A stretch of DNA of 51,057 nt from HGM13233 sp964478515 (GCA_964478515.1 CAYZIL010000016.1:1-51057), one strand, 5' to 3'. Positions 14,538 through 23,360 are shown, counted from the stretch's first letter. Made by a program: numbers and translations. Notes: generated from the letters alone by a model not told the origin.

Positions 14538-15524
14538 ATGCGCAAAAAAATAGGGCTCTTTTTGCTTTACGCCGCGGTCGTGGCACTGCTGCCGGCACTC
14601 GCCTTGCCGCTTGGCGGCAGCGGCGCCAAAGAAGAGACCGACACGCCTCCGAATGTGACACAGTCCGCAAACGGCGTCACATTCGAAATTCTCGACGACA
14701 GCACCGGCAACGTTTTCGCCGTCAGTCTGCGCGAATACCTTATCGGCGCGCTGGCGTGCGAAATGCCGGTTTCCTTTGAGCCGGAGGCGCTCAAGGCTCA
14801 GGTCGTGGCGCTGCACACCTACGCCTTGTATATGCAGCAAAATCCCACCGGCGCTGCAGCGCTCGCCGGCGCCGATTTCAGCGTCGACACCGCCGCCAAC
14901 CGCGGCTATATGCCCGAAAGCGGTCGGGTCGCCTATTTCGGCGACAACTACACCGCCGGCGAGCAGAAGCTGGAGCAGGCCGTCGACGCGGCAATAGATT
15001 ATATCCTCACCTACTCAGCGCAGCCGATAGCGGCCTGCTTCCACGCCATCTCCAGCGGCACCACCGAAAGCAGCGAGGTGATGTTCGGCACGGCGCTGCC
15101 ATATCTCGTTGCGGTGGACAGCGCCGCCGACCGTGACAGCGCCGGTTACAGCAGCGAGACCGTGCTTACCAGCTTCGACTTCAGCGACCTGATGAGCGTC
15201 TACGACCCCCTGTTTACAGTCGTCGGCGAGCCGGAAAGCTGGATAGGCGAAGTGATTTACAGCACCTCCGGCACCGTCACCGCCATTTCCGTGTGCGGCC
15301 GGCAGTACAAGGGCAGCGAGCTGCGCGCGGCTTTGTCTTTGCGCTCATCGTGCTTCAACGTCACCTACGCGGAGGGTGAATTTACCTTCACTGTCAGCGG
15401 TTACGGTCACGGCGTCGGCATGAGCCAGTACGGCGCCAACTCCCTGGCCTTGCGCGGCGAGTCATTTGACGCCATTCTGTCGCACTATTATCCCGGCACG
15501 ACACTGTCTGACAGCGGCGCTTAA
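14538..15524 (+). CDS. spoIID: SpoIID/LytB-domain protein, stage II sporulation protein D type
   Basis: SpoIID is a lytic transglycosylase that strips peptidoglycan during engulfment in the forespore-mother cell septum. From ATG 14538 (SD AAGGAAG) it has 328 residues: an N-terminal membrane anchor (KIGLFLLYAAVVALLPALALPL), then the SpoIID domain with VSLREYLIGALACEMPVSFEPEALKAQVVALHTYAL, ACFHAISSGTTESSEVMFG and the C-terminal GYGHGVGMSQYGANSLALRG, where family members end. Length matches B. subtilis SpoIID. Presence of the domain alone does not prove that the organism sporulates. Confidence 0.92.
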   Translation: MRKKIGLFLLYAAVVALLPALALPLGGSGAKEETDTPPNVTQSANGVTFEILDDSTGNVFAVSLREYLIGALACEMPVSFEPEALKAQVVALHTYALYMQQNPTGAAALAGADFSVDTAANRGYMPESGRVAYFGDNYTAGEQKLEQAVDAAIDYILTYSAQPIAACFHAISSGTTESSEVMFGTALPYLVAVDSAADRDSAGYSSETVLTSFDFSDLMSVYDPLFTVVGEPESWIGEVIYSTSGTVTAISVCGRQYKGSELRAALSLRSSCFNVTYAEGEFTFTVSGYGHGVGMSQYGANSLALRGESFDAILSHYYPGTTLSDSGA

Positions 15525-15580
15525 ATACACAAAAGGCGTCGCTCAAATCAAGCGCCGCCTTACAGGTCTGCTTTGCCGGG

Positions 15581-15712
15581 TCAGTTTTCCTTCACTTTGA
15601 AATCAGCTTTTGACGCACCGCAGAACGGACAGACATAATCGTCCGGCAGCTGCTCAAAGGGCACGTCGCCGTCGTACTCGTAACCGCAAATAGTGCAAAT
15701 ATACTTCTTCAT
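15581..15712 (-). CDS. Short rubredoxin
   Basis: One-electron carrier with a single Fe bound by four Cys: YICTICGY and YVCPFCGASK, spaced as in rubredoxins. From ATG 15710-15712 (SD AGGAGG, 8 nt) it has only 43 residues, against 52-54 usual, because the loop between GYEYD and PFEQLPDDY (normally GDPxxGxxPGT) is missing. Desulfovibrio desulfuricans is known to have a similarly shortened form. Monocistronic; the partner is unknown, likely an oxygen- or peroxide-reducing enzyme elsewhere. Confidence 0.93.
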   Translation of the reverse strand: MKKYICTICGYEYDGDVPFEQLPDDYVCPFCGASKADFKVKEN

Positions 15713-15806
15713 CTGTCTCACCTCCTTTGTGTTGACCGGTACACCGCCGCACCGGCGGCACAACAAAGGCGCATTTTTTATAACACCTTTGCCAAAAATA
15801 AGATGT

Positions 15807-15836
15807 AAACGGGAGGCACTGCCGTGTCTCCCGTTT
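15807..15836 (-). terminator. Terminator of the decarboxylase operon
   Basis: AAACGGGAG-G-CAC, loop TGCC, GTG-T-CTCCCGTTT: 12 pairs with one mismatch, just after the oadB stop and followed on the minus strand by a T-rich stretch. Confidence 0.65.
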
Positions 15837-15850
15837 GAGCTGTAATTAAC

Positions 15851-17032
15851 TTACTTGAACACGGCCATAAGGAAACCGGCCGCGACTGCCGAACCGATAA
15901 CGCCGGAGACGTTCGGGCCCATGGCGTGCATAAGCAGGAAGTTGGACGGATTGGCCTTTTGGCCCTCGCGCTGCGAGACGCGCGCTGCCATCGGTACCGC
16001 CGAGACGCCGGCTGAACCGATAAGCGGGTTTATCTTGCCGCCGGAAATGGCGTACATCACCTTGCCGATAAGCAATCCGCCGATGGTCGAGAATGCGAAC
16101 GCTACCAGACCGAGCACAATTATTTTGATGGTGTTCCAGTTGAGGAAGTTTTCGGCAACGGCCGTGCCGCCGACCGAAATGCTCAGGAATATGGTGACGA
16201 TGTTCATCAAATTATTCTGCGCGGTGTCGGAAAGCCGCTCGGTCACGCCGCACTCCTTAAGCAGGTTGCCGAGCATCAAGCAGCCCAGCAGCGGTGCAAC
16301 GGACGGCAGTATCAAACAGGTGACTATGGTGACTACTATCGGGAAGACGATCTTCTCGGTCTTGGAGACCGGACGCAGCTGATCCATCTTCGTCTCGCGC
16401 TCTTTTTTGGTCGTCAGCAGCCGCATCAGCGGCGGCTGAATCATCGGGATAAGCGCCATGTAAGAGTAGGCGGCTATGGCTATCGGCGCGAGAAACTCCG
16501 GCGCCAGAGCCTTGGTAAGCCAGATGGCCGTCGGGCCGTCGGCGCCGCCGATTATACCTATACAAGCGGCGACCTTGGCCGGGAAGGCAAACGCCAGCGC
16601 CAGCAAAAACGCGCAGTAAATGCCCAACTGGGCGGCCGCGCCCAAAATCATCGACTTGGGGTTGGCTATCATCGGGCCGAAGTCAGTCATTGCGCCGACG
16701 CCCAGGAAAATGAGCGACGGGTAAAGTCCGGTCTTGACACCGATATACAGGATGTCGAGCAGTCCGCCGTGCTGCAGCACCTCGGAATAACTGACCGTAG
16801 TGCTGTTCCAAAAGTCGGGGTTGAACATGTCGCCCAGCGGCAGGTTGGTAAGCAGCATGCCGAAAGCGATGCCGACGAGCAGCAGCGGCTCAAATTTCTT
16901 CACTATGCCGAAATAGAGCAGCACACAGGCAATGGCTATCATCACCAGCGATTTCCAGCCGCCCAGGCTGGTAACTATGCTGGCGATACCGCTGGTCTGC
17001 CAGAGCTTGGTGAAAATCTCCGCAAAATCCAT
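15851..17032 (-). CDS. oadB: Na+-translocating decarboxylase beta subunit
   Basis: Integral membrane subunit that couples decarboxylation of carboxybiotin to Na+ export. The 393 residues carry the OadB/MmdB/GcdB hallmarks: many TM helices, GVGAMTDFGPMIANPKSMILGAAAQLGIY, the conserved Asp motif IGGADGPTAIWLT (Asp165, equivalent to the essential intramembrane Asp of Klebsiella OadB), and the C-terminal SAGVSAVPMAARVSQREGQKANPSNFLLMHAMGPNVSGVIGSAVAAG. It is the last gene of a four-gene operon, 13 bp after the biotin carrier. Confidence 0.97.
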   Translation of the reverse strand: MDFAEIFTKLWQTSGIASIVTSLGGWKSLVMIAIACVLLYFGIVKKFEPLLLVGIAFGMLLTNLPLGDMFNPDFWNSTTVSYSEVLQHGGLLDILYIGVKTGLYPSLIFLGVGAMTDFGPMIANPKSMILGAAAQLGIYCAFLLALAFAFPAKVAACIGIIGGADGPTAIWLTKALAPEFLAPIAIAAYSYMALIPMIQPPLMRLLTTKKERETKMDQLRPVSKTEKIVFPIVVTIVTCLILPSVAPLLGCLMLGNLLKECGVTERLSDTAQNNLMNIVTIFLSISVGGTAVAENFLNWNTIKIIVLGLVAFAFSTIGGLLIGKVMYAISGGKINPLIGSAGVSAVPMAARVSQREGQKANPSNFLLMHAMGPNVSGVIGSAVAAGFLMAVFK

Positions 17033-17045
17033 TTAACTGCCTCCC

Positions 17046-17438
17046 TTATGCCAGAACGGCCAGCAGGTTGCCGTTCTCCACGGCGTCGCCGACTTTAACG
17101 GCGACCTGCGCGACCGTGCCGTCGCAGGGAGCGACGATCTCGTTCTCCATCTTCATCGCCTCAATAAGCACGACTATGTCGCCTTTTTTGACCTTGGCGC
17201 CGACGCCGGCTTTTACGGCCACTATTGTGCCGTTGAGCGGCGCGTCTATACGCGTGCCGGCTACGGCCGAAACGGCGGCTGCTGCGGGAGCAGCGGCGAC
17301 GGGGGCGACAGGGGCGGCGGCAGCGACGGGTGCGGCCGCGGCGGGCGCGGCGGCGTCGTATTCCGCTTTGAGTATGGCGTTGCCCTTTTCGACCTCAACT
17401 TCGTAGGTCTTGTCTTTGAGCGTTATTTTGTATTTCAT
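17046..17438 (-). CDS. Biotin carboxyl carrier subunit of the decarboxylase
   Basis: 130 residues: an N-terminal KITLKDKTYEVEVEKG strand, an Ala/Pro hinge of about 30 residues, and a C-terminal biotinyl domain with EAMKMEN (biotinylated Lys96). It carries CO2 from the carboxyltransferase to the membrane subunit. In many enzymes this domain is fused to OadA; here it is a separate gene, abutting the gamma subunit gene with no spacer. Confidence 0.95.
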   Translation of the reverse strand: MKYKITLKDKTYEVEVEKGNAILKAEYDAAAPAAAAPVAAAAPVAPVAAAPAAAAVSAVAGTRIDAPLNGTIVAVKAGVGAKVKKGDIVVLIEAMKMENEIVAPCDGTVAQVAVKVGDAVENGNLLAVLA

Positions 17439-17747
17439 TTATTTGAGCTCCTTTATCGAGATGAATCTGAGTTCGTTCAGCGGCGTTTTGGTTTCGTCTG
17501 CCACTATTGCCATGAGCATCGCCGCCGTTTTGGGCGCCACGCCGTTTAGTTTTACGCCGCCGCAGCTGCCGTCGGCAAGCTCGGCGCTTGCTGCGGGCGC
17601 GGCCGGCTCGGTCGTCGCCACAGCTTTTTTCTTTTTCAAAACTGTCGCCATGACAGTGATTATCGCCATCAGCAGCGCCAGCACCGCGAAGACTATCGCG
17701 AAGCCGAGACCCGCTATGGCCCAGTATTCACCGCTCGGAAATGTCAT
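17439..17747 (-). CDS. oadG: Decarboxylase gamma subunit (OadG family)
   Basis: 102 residues with a single N-terminal TM helix (IAGLGFAIVFAVLALLMAIITVMATVL), a Lys/Ala/Pro hinge and a small C-terminal domain. OadG/MmdD proteins hold the alpha and beta subunits together and bind Zn2+ in Klebsiella. Identification leans on size, topology and position between alpha and biotin carrier. Confidence 0.85.
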   Translation of the reverse strand: MTFPSGEYWAIAGLGFAIVFAVLALLMAIITVMATVLKKKKAVATTEPAAPAASAELADGSCGGVKLNGVAPKTAAMLMAIVADETKTPLNELRFISIKELK

Positions 17748-17761
17748 AATTTCTCACCTCG

Positions 17762-19147
17762 TCACTCAGCCATCGGCTCGATGGTGTAGGCCTGTTCGTT
17801 CGCCTCGCGCTCGTCGCGCTCTTTGAAGAACTTTTCGGCGACCTGCGGGAAGGCGATGTAGGACAACACGTCCTCGTCGCTGTGCGCAAGCGAGCCGAGT
17901 TCAGCCTTGGTCTTTTCGAAAGCCGGCTCAAGCGTGTCGGCGTAACGGCCGGTAATGGGCTTTTCGCCCTCAAGCGCTTTTTCCATAAGTTCTTTGTTGA
18001 CGGGGCCCGGCGCTTTGCCGTACTCGCCGCGGAAATAGGCCTTAACTTCTTTATTGATGTTCTTATACCGCTCGCCGAGCAGCACGTTGGTGACCGCCTG
18101 TACGCCGACCATCTGGCTCATAGGCGTTACCAGCGGCGGATAGCCGAGGTCTTCGCGCACGCGCGGGGTCTCCTCCAGCACCAGGGGCAGCTTGTCGATG
18201 GCGTTCTGCTTTTTCAACTGCGAGATTAGGTTCGAAAGCATGCCGCCGGGTATTTTATAGTTGAGCGCGTTGGTGTCGGTGGCCATGACGCGCGGGTCCA
18301 GCAGGCCGCTTTCCAAGTCGCGGTCGCGCATGGGCTTGAAGTAGTCGTTTACTTCTTTAATTACCTTTTCGTCGACGTCCACCTGGTAGCCCAGCTGTTT
18401 AAGCGCGTAGACGAGCGTCTCGGTCGCGGGCTGAGAGGTGCCGCCGGAGAAGCAGGACGTCGCGGTATCAATAACGTCGGCGCCGGCCTCTATGGCCTTG
18501 AGCAGCGTCATGTAAGCAAGGCCGGTCGTGCAGTGCGTGTGCACTACGACAGGCAGCTTAACGGTCTCTTTAATGGCCTTGACCAGGTCGTAGGCCTCTT
18601 TGGGGCTCATAACGCCGGCCATGTCCTTAATGCAGATAGTGGACACGCCCATTTCCTCAAGCTGCTTGGCGAGCTCGGCAAAGTTTTCCAGCGTGTGCAC
18701 CGGGCTGGTGGTGTAGCTGATAGTGCCCGAGGCAATGGCCTTGCATTTGAGCGTCTCGTCGACGGCAACTTCTATGTTGCGGAAATCGTTGAGCGCGTCA
18801 AAAATACGGATAATGTCGATGCCGTTTTCAACGGCCTTGCGCACAAACATGCGCACCACGTCGTCGGGATAGTGCTTGTAGCCGAGAATGTTCTGGCCGC
18901 GCAGCAGCATCTGCAGCTTGGTGTTGGGCATGCTCTTGCGAATAACGCGCAGGCGCTCCCAGGGGTCCTCGCTCAAAAAGCGCAAGCAGGAGTCGAATGT
19001 CGCGCCGCCCCAACACTCGACAGAATAGTAATTTGCCTTGTCCATTGTCGACAGAATGCCCTCGAATTCCTCAATCGGCATGCGAGTGGCTATCAGCGAC
19101 TGGTTGGCGTCGCGCAGCACGGTTTCGGTAAAGTTCACCTTTTTCAT
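17762..19147 (-). CDS. oadA: Oxaloacetate decarboxylase alpha subunit, carboxyltransferase only
   Basis: Transfers the carboxyl group of oxaloacetate to biotin, releasing pyruvate. ATG 19145-19147 with GGAG is preferred to GTG 19153; 461 residues. The HMGL-like TIM barrel shows ETVLRDANQSLIATRM, the metal ligands HTHCTTG, the Lys motif TICIKDMAGVMSP, and the conserved tail region GGMLSNLISQLKKQNA. The fold distinguishes it from the acyl-CoA type carboxyltransferase of methylmalonyl-CoA decarboxylase, so oxaloacetate (or pyruvate carboxylase-type chemistry) is the substrate class. It lacks the C-terminal biotin domain, which is supplied by the separate 130-residue subunit. First gene of the operon. 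Confidence 0.93.
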   Translation of the reverse strand: MKKVNFTETVLRDANQSLIATRMPIEEFEGILSTMDKANYYSVECWGGATFDSCLRFLSEDPWERLRVIRKSMPNTKLQMLLRGQNILGYKHYPDDVVRMFVRKAVENGIDIIRIFDALNDFRNIEVAVDETLKCKAIASGTISYTTSPVHTLENFAELAKQLEEMGVSTICIKDMAGVMSPKEAYDLVKAIKETVKLPVVVHTHCTTGLAYMTLLKAIEAGADVIDTATSCFSGGTSQPATETLVYALKQLGYQVDVDEKVIKEVNDYFKPMRDRDLESGLLDPRVMATDTNALNYKIPGGMLSNLISQLKKQNAIDKLPLVLEETPRVREDLGYPPLVTPMSQMVGVQAVTNVLLGERYKNINKEVKAYFRGEYGKAPGPVNKELMEKALEGEKPITGRYADTLEPAFEKTKAELGSLAHSDEDVLSYIAFPQVAEKFFKERDEREANEQAYTIEPMAE

Positions 19148-19252
19148 AAACACACTCCGTTTTATTCTTTAGCCGCCGCCGGCGTCTTTACCGGTCGGGC
19201 GGTAATTCTTGCGACGGGCAGTTTTAGTATGTCCCAAACTCACCCAATATAA

Positions 19253-19281
19253 AGTATATTCCAAGATTCAAGTGATTTCAA
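19253..19281 (-). promoter_or_regulatory. Promoter of the decarboxylase operon
   Basis: TTGAAA (plus TTTCAA 19276-19281), 17-bp spacer, TATACT (plus AGTATA 19253-19258). The rest of the 19148-19531 gap has a terminator-like hairpin (TGCCGCC 19434-19440 with GGCGGCA 19449-19455, then CTTTT) and a TATAAT at 19480-19485 before the next gene; no coding frame is convincing. Confidence 0.7.
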
Positions 19282-19531
19282 TTCAAATTGTTAATTAACT
19301 AACAGAATCAGAATAAAGGCGAAAAAGGGCAAAAAACGGGCGCCGCTTTTGGTAAAATCGCCGGTGCTGTTCGCGCGGGTCATATTACACGGCGCCGCCG
19401 CATTCTGCGGCTTATAGCTTGCCGCGCGTGTATTGCCGCCTTTCGGCCGGCGGCACTTTTCAGCGCGGCCGAATTGAGCTATAATGTTTTTAATAATACC
19501 GCAACGCGTGAAAGCGAGTGAGGAAACAATT

Positions 19532-20371
19532 ATGGAAATAGGCCTGCAGCTTTATTCCGTGCGCAATTCCATGCAGCGCGACCCCAAGGCCACTCTTACA
19601 GCTGTAGCTCAAGCCGGCTACAAATACGTTGAGACCGCCACCCACGACGCCGGCCATGGCTTTGACAGCGGCATTGACCTGCCCGAAGCGGAGCTTAAGG
19701 CCCTGCTGGAACAGCTGGGACTCAAGGTCGTTTCGGCGCACATTTTCCCGCTTGACGACGAGCGACTGCCCGAAATATTCCGCTTTCAAAAAAGTCTTTG
19801 CAATAACACCGTAACCGTGCCGATGGAGTTTTTCCGCGACCGCGACGAGGTGCTGAAATGCGCCGCGAAGTTGGAGCATGTCGGCGCCGTCTGTGCCGAG
19901 AACGGCATGCGGCTGCTGTACCACAACCACTTTTACGAGTTCCGCAAGTACGGCGACGAGACCGCGCTCGACCTGCTTATGGCCAACACCGACCCGGCGC
20001 ACGTCGGCATGGAGCTCGACGCCTTTTGGGCCTGGCGCGGCGGCATAGACCCGGTAGCGCTGATAAAAAAACACGGCGCGCGCATTCACCTTGTACACGT
20101 CAAGGACCTGAATAAAGCCTGCAAGGCCAACTTCAACATTCTTGACGGCGTGTCGGCACAGGATTACATCGACATGGACTATTTTATGAAGCTGGTCGAC
20201 CCCGACAGCTTTATTGAGATGGGCGACGGCTGCGTCGACTATTCCGCCATCCTTGCGGCGCTGCGCGAGCACAGTGCCGCCGAATATCTTATACTCGAGC
20301 AGGACCACACCAAACTGAGCGAGACCGAAAGCGTCAAGCGCAGCTTTGCCAATCTGAAAAAACTCGTCTGA
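19532..20371 (+). CDS. Sugar phosphate isomerase/epimerase-type TIM barrel
   Basis: Member of the xylose-isomerase-like AP-endonuclease 2 fold. ATG 19532 with GAGG upstream gives 279 residues; the upstream frame lies in the promoter. Typical elements are IGLQLYSVRNSMQRDP, metal-site segments RLLYHNHFYEF, GMELDAFWAWRGGIDP and HLVHVKDL, and the final Glu in EYLILEQD. Substrate unknown. It stands alone between its own promoter region and a strong terminator. Confidence 0.88.
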   Translation: MEIGLQLYSVRNSMQRDPKATLTAVAQAGYKYVETATHDAGHGFDSGIDLPEAELKALLEQLGLKVVSAHIFPLDDERLPEIFRFQKSLCNNTVTVPMEFFRDRDEVLKCAAKLEHVGAVCAENGMRLLYHNHFYEFRKYGDETALDLLMANTDPAHVGMELDAFWAWRGGIDPVALIKKHGARIHLVHVKDLNKACKANFNILDGVSAQDYIDMDYFMKLVDPDSFIEMGDGCVDYSAILAALREHSAAEYLILEQDHTKLSETESVKRSFANLKKLV

Positions 20372-20386
20372 CCCACTGACAACAAT

Positions 20387-20417
20387 AAAAGCGGCGTCCC
20401 GACGGGACGCCGCTTTT
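20387..20417. terminator. Bidirectional terminator
   Basis: AAAAGCGGCGTCCC-GAC-GGGACGCCGCTTTT, a perfect 14-bp stem with A- and T-rich ends, between convergent genes. Confidence 0.9.
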
Positions 20418-20431
20418 GTTGACCCACGCGC

Positions 20432-21694
20432 TCAGGCTTCGCTGTTGTGTTCGGGCGGCGGGGCGTCAGAGTTCAGTATCAGCTCGCGCACGCGCGGACT
20501 CGCCACCATTAGCAGTATGGGCGCGAGCGCCAGCGCTACACCGGCGCTGCCGACTGTCGCCAGCGGCCAGCGCCCGGCCAAAAAACCGTAGATGACCGCT
20601 GACAGCGCCGAGCCGCCGGTACTGCTCGCCGTAATAAACCCCAGCGCCGCCGCGCGGCGGCTTTGCGGAATTGCCAACATCATCGCCGCGTTTACCACCA
20701 TGTTCGCGCAGATGTTCAGCAGCTCTGCCGCCGCGAGCAGCGCACAAGCAAGGTAATATTCCCCGCACAGCAGCGCGGCGGCGCAAAGCACCGAAGTTGA
20801 AATAAAGCCCAAGACAAATATCCGCAGCCGCGCCGGCGGCGAAAACTTTACGAGCGACATCAGCAGCGTGCCCGCTATTGACCCTAACGACATCGCCGAC
20901 ATCATTATCCCGTACTGCTGCAGCGAGTAACCGCTTTGCTGCGTAAATATAAGCAGCAGGCCGAAAACGCCGCTCGCCAGCAGGTTAATTGCCAGCGCGC
21001 AGGCGAACATTCTTGCCAGTCCCGCGGTCTTCACCACCGTGGCAAAACCGTCGCGCATGTCGCGCAGCAGCTGGGCGGGGTACAGCTTTTCACCCTGACG
21101 CGGCGTGCGCGGCACCTTAATAAAGCACTCGCTGAGCGCGCTGAGCAAAAAGGACACTCCGTTGAATACTATCAGCCAGCCGACGCCGGCAAAGGCTATT
21201 AAAAAGCCGCTGACAGCCTTGCCGACAAACTGGACTACGCCGATTATCGACCAGTCGACAGAGCGCGCGCGAATCAGCTCGTCGCGCGGGACAATGTCCA
21301 TCATCACCGTTGAGACGCAGGGATTAAAAAACACTCCCGCCACTGCCACGACCGCCGTCAGCCCTGTCAGCGAGCCGACGCCCAGCCTTTGCGCCAGACA
21401 AAGCGCGCCGATAGCGAGCATAACCAGCCCGCGCAGCGCGTCCGTCACCACCAGCATGCTTTTGCGGTCTACTTTGTCGGCAATGGCGCCGGCAAGCGGG
21501 CTGAGTATCATGGTCGCAAACATGGTTATAGAGGTGAATATGCCCAGCATCGCCTCGGAGCCGGTCAACTCGTATACATACCAGCCGACAGCAATGCTGT
21601 ACAGCACGTCGCCCAGGTTGGAGACCAGGCTGCCCTGCATCATCAGCAAAAAGTTGCGGTTGAATATTTTTGTCGGTTGCTCAGTTTGAGTCAT
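20432..21694 (-). CDS. MFS transporter, probable drug or metabolite exporter
   Basis: 420 residues with 12 hydrophobic segments and the MFS loop motif GAIADKVDRKSMLVVTDALRG between TM2 and TM3. Organisation (NRNFLLMMQGSLVSNLGDVLYSIAVGWYVYELTG) is that of the EntS/macrolide-efflux-like MFS group. SD AGGA before ATG 21692-21694. Its start overlaps the end of the ArsR-type regulator by 14 bp, so regulator and transporter form one autoregulated unit. Confidence 0.88.
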   Translation of the reverse strand: MTQTEQPTKIFNRNFLLMMQGSLVSNLGDVLYSIAVGWYVYELTGSEAMLGIFTSITMFATMILSPLAGAIADKVDRKSMLVVTDALRGLVMLAIGALCLAQRLGVGSLTGLTAVVAVAGVFFNPCVSTVMMDIVPRDELIRARSVDWSIIGVVQFVGKAVSGFLIAFAGVGWLIVFNGVSFLLSALSECFIKVPRTPRQGEKLYPAQLLRDMRDGFATVVKTAGLARMFACALAINLLASGVFGLLLIFTQQSGYSLQQYGIMMSAMSLGSIAGTLLMSLVKFSPPARLRIFVLGFISTSVLCAAALLCGEYYLACALLAAAELLNICANMVVNAAMMLAIPQSRRAAALGFITASSTGGSALSAVIYGFLAGRWPLATVGSAGVALALAPILLMVASPRVRELILNSDAPPPEHNSEA

Positions 21695-22235
21695 CTTTTT
21701 CCTGCCAATCCCGCGGGTAAAGCGTTACCATGTATTTATACGCCGTGCCGCTGCCGCGGTGATGCTCGCTGTTCATTTTTCCTATGTATTCGCGCAGCTC
21801 GTTAAGTTCGCTCTCGCTGAGATACATCACGCCGCTGCTGTTGAAGCCCTTAAAGCTGTAGTGCCACGCCGGCGAGCCGGACACGCTGTGCACATAGTGG
21901 GCAAAGTCGTCGACGTCGTCCGTCATAGAGCGCGCCAACGCCAGACTGTGCAGTTTTACGCCGTCGCCGCGCACTCTCACGTCAACGTCGCACGCGCGGT
22001 AATATTTGGCGGTTATGCCGTGAATATTTTCCGTGCGGGCAAGCTCCACCAGCCCGATACTCTCCAGCTTTCTCAGGTGGTTGCCGGCGCTCGAGGGCGC
22101 AATGCCGAAACAATCTGCCAGCTGTTTTGCCGTCATCTCGACGTCGCCCTCGTCCAGCTTTTTGAGTATCTTTTGCCGCGTCGGTTCCATAAAAATGCGC
22201 AGCTCATGGTCGCTTGAAAGAATCTTTTCCTCCAT
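21681..22235 (-). CDS. ArsR-type winged-helix repressor
   Basis: From ATG 22233-22235 (SD AGGAG, 8 nt; preferred to the ATG at 22253, which lies before this SD) it has 184 residues. The winged helix is at about 10-75: PTRQKILKKLDEGDVEMTAKQLADCFGIAPSSAGNHLRKLESIGLVE. The C-terminal part (about 110 residues, ending YMVTLYPRDWQEK) is of unknown ligand specificity. It probably represses its own operon through the palindrome at 22267-22287 and so controls the MFS exporter. Confidence 0.85.
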   Translation of the reverse strand: MEEKILSSDHELRIFMEPTRQKILKKLDEGDVEMTAKQLADCFGIAPSSAGNHLRKLESIGLVELARTENIHGITAKYYRACDVDVRVRGDGVKLHSLALARSMTDDVDDFAHYVHSVSGSPAWHYSFKGFNSSGVMYLSESELNELREYIGKMNSEHHRGSGTAYKYMVTLYPRDWQEKDDSN

Positions 22236-22261
22236 ATCTTCATCTCCTGTCATGACAGCAA

Positions 22262-22290
22262 ATATAACATAACAATAATTGTTATGTCAA
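22262..22290 (-). promoter_or_regulatory. Promoter of the repressor-MFS operon with embedded perfect operator
   Basis: Minus-strand TTGACA (plus 22285-22290), 17-bp spacer, TTATAT (plus 22262-22267). A perfect palindrome, ACATAACAAT-A-ATTGTTATGT (22267-22287), fills the whole spacer and touches both boxes. Confidence 0.8.
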
Positions 22291-22354
22291 GTCCGGCTTG
22301 ACAGCCCGCGCCCGCGGGTCGATAATAAAAAAAACACCCGAAAGGACACCGCAA

Positions 22355-23299
22355 ATGAGAAAGCTGATAATAGACACCGACACCGGCAGCGACGACGCCG
22401 TCGCGCTGATGATGGCACTGCGCGACCCCAACGTGCAGGTGCTTGGTTTGACCACGGTCAGCGGCAACGTGCCGCTGGAACTCGCCACCAAAAACGCGCT
22501 GATGACCGCCGAGGTCTGCGGCAGCGACGTGCCGCTTTATACCGGCGCCGACCGGCCGCTTTGCCGCGAACTTGTCACCGCCGTGAACGTGCACGGCAAC
22601 GACGGCATGGGCGACTGCGGTCTTGTCCACCCGCAGCGGCAGCCCGACGGCGACAATGCGGTCGATTTCATTCTCAACACCGTGCGCGCCGCACCCGGCG
22701 AAATTGAGCTCGTCACTCTCGGTCCGGTGACCAATATTGCGCTGGCCATTCTCAAGGACCCGAAGACCATGCGCGGCGTCAAGCGCATTTGGTCCATGGC
22801 CACTGCCGGCTTCGGTCCCGGCAACACCACGGCGGTCGCCGAATTCAACGTCTATGTGGACGCCGAGGCTTTCGCGATTATGCTCGGCGCCGGAATACCG
22901 ATAACTATTGCCGGTTTCGACCTGTGTATCGGCGCGGCGGCGCTGCTGCCCGACGAGCTCGACGCTATTAAGAACAGCGGCAGCGTCGGCAAATTCGCCA
23001 TTGAGTGCAACGCCAGTTTGCTGCAATACAATATTCGCCGCGGCGCCGGCAGCTTTGTTGACCTGCCCGACCCGGTCACTATGGCCTGCGTGCTGTGGGA
23101 CGAGGTCGTAACAGGCAGTGTCGACGCCTACTGCTACTGCTGCACCAAAGAGGAGCCCGCCTACGGCCAGGTGATAGTCTGCCCCGAGTCTTTCCGCGGT
23201 GCGCTGGGCATAGACCCGCCGCCCGCCAACACCACCGTCGTCAGCGGCGTCGACGGCGCCGCTTTCAAGCGCCGGCTCGCACAAGTACTCAGCGAGTAA
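22355..23299 (+). CDS. Nucleoside hydrolase (IU-NH family)
   Basis: Cleaves the N-glycosidic bond of ribonucleosides to free base and ribose. ATG 22355 with AAAGGA upstream gives 314 residues. The Ca2+-binding N-terminal motif DTDTGSDDAVALMMAL is clear, followed by VHGNDGMGD, the LVTLGPVTNIALA segment and AEFNVYVDAEA. Which nucleosides are used cannot be told. It is divergent from the ArsR-type repressor, whose operator ends 68 bp before this ATG, so it may share that control. Confidence 0.93.
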   Translation: MRKLIIDTDTGSDDAVALMMALRDPNVQVLGLTTVSGNVPLELATKNALMTAEVCGSDVPLYTGADRPLCRELVTAVNVHGNDGMGDCGLVHPQRQPDGDNAVDFILNTVRAAPGEIELVTLGPVTNIALAILKDPKTMRGVKRIWSMATAGFGPGNTTAVAEFNVYVDAEAFAIMLGAGIPITIAGFDLCIGAAALLPDELDAIKNSGSVGKFAIECNASLLQYNIRRGAGSFVDLPDPVTMACVLWDEVVTGSVDAYCYCCTKEEPAYGQVIVCPESFRGALGIDPPPANTTVVSGVDGAAFKRRLAQVLSE

Positions 23300-23329
23300 G
23301 CCCGCGCCGAGCGCCATAAAAAACCAAAG

Positions 23330-23360
23330 CAGAGAGCCCGCCGCTGCGGCGGGCTCTCTG
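23330..23360 (+). terminator. Terminator after nucleoside hydrolase
   Basis: CAGAGAGCCCGCCG-CTG-CGGCGGGCTCTCTG, perfect 14-bp stem followed by TCTTTTT. Confidence 0.9.

Noticed and set aside
17046..19147. Methylmalonyl-CoA or glutaconyl-CoA decarboxylase
   Set aside because: The separate biotin carrier resembles those enzymes, but the alpha subunit is the HMGL-type barrel of oxaloacetate decarboxylase and not an acyl-CoA carboxyltransferase.
22250..23317. 355-codon minus-strand frame opposite the nucleoside hydrolase
   Set aside because: Mirror of a clear gene and it covers the operator; low-complexity composition with no recognisable domain.
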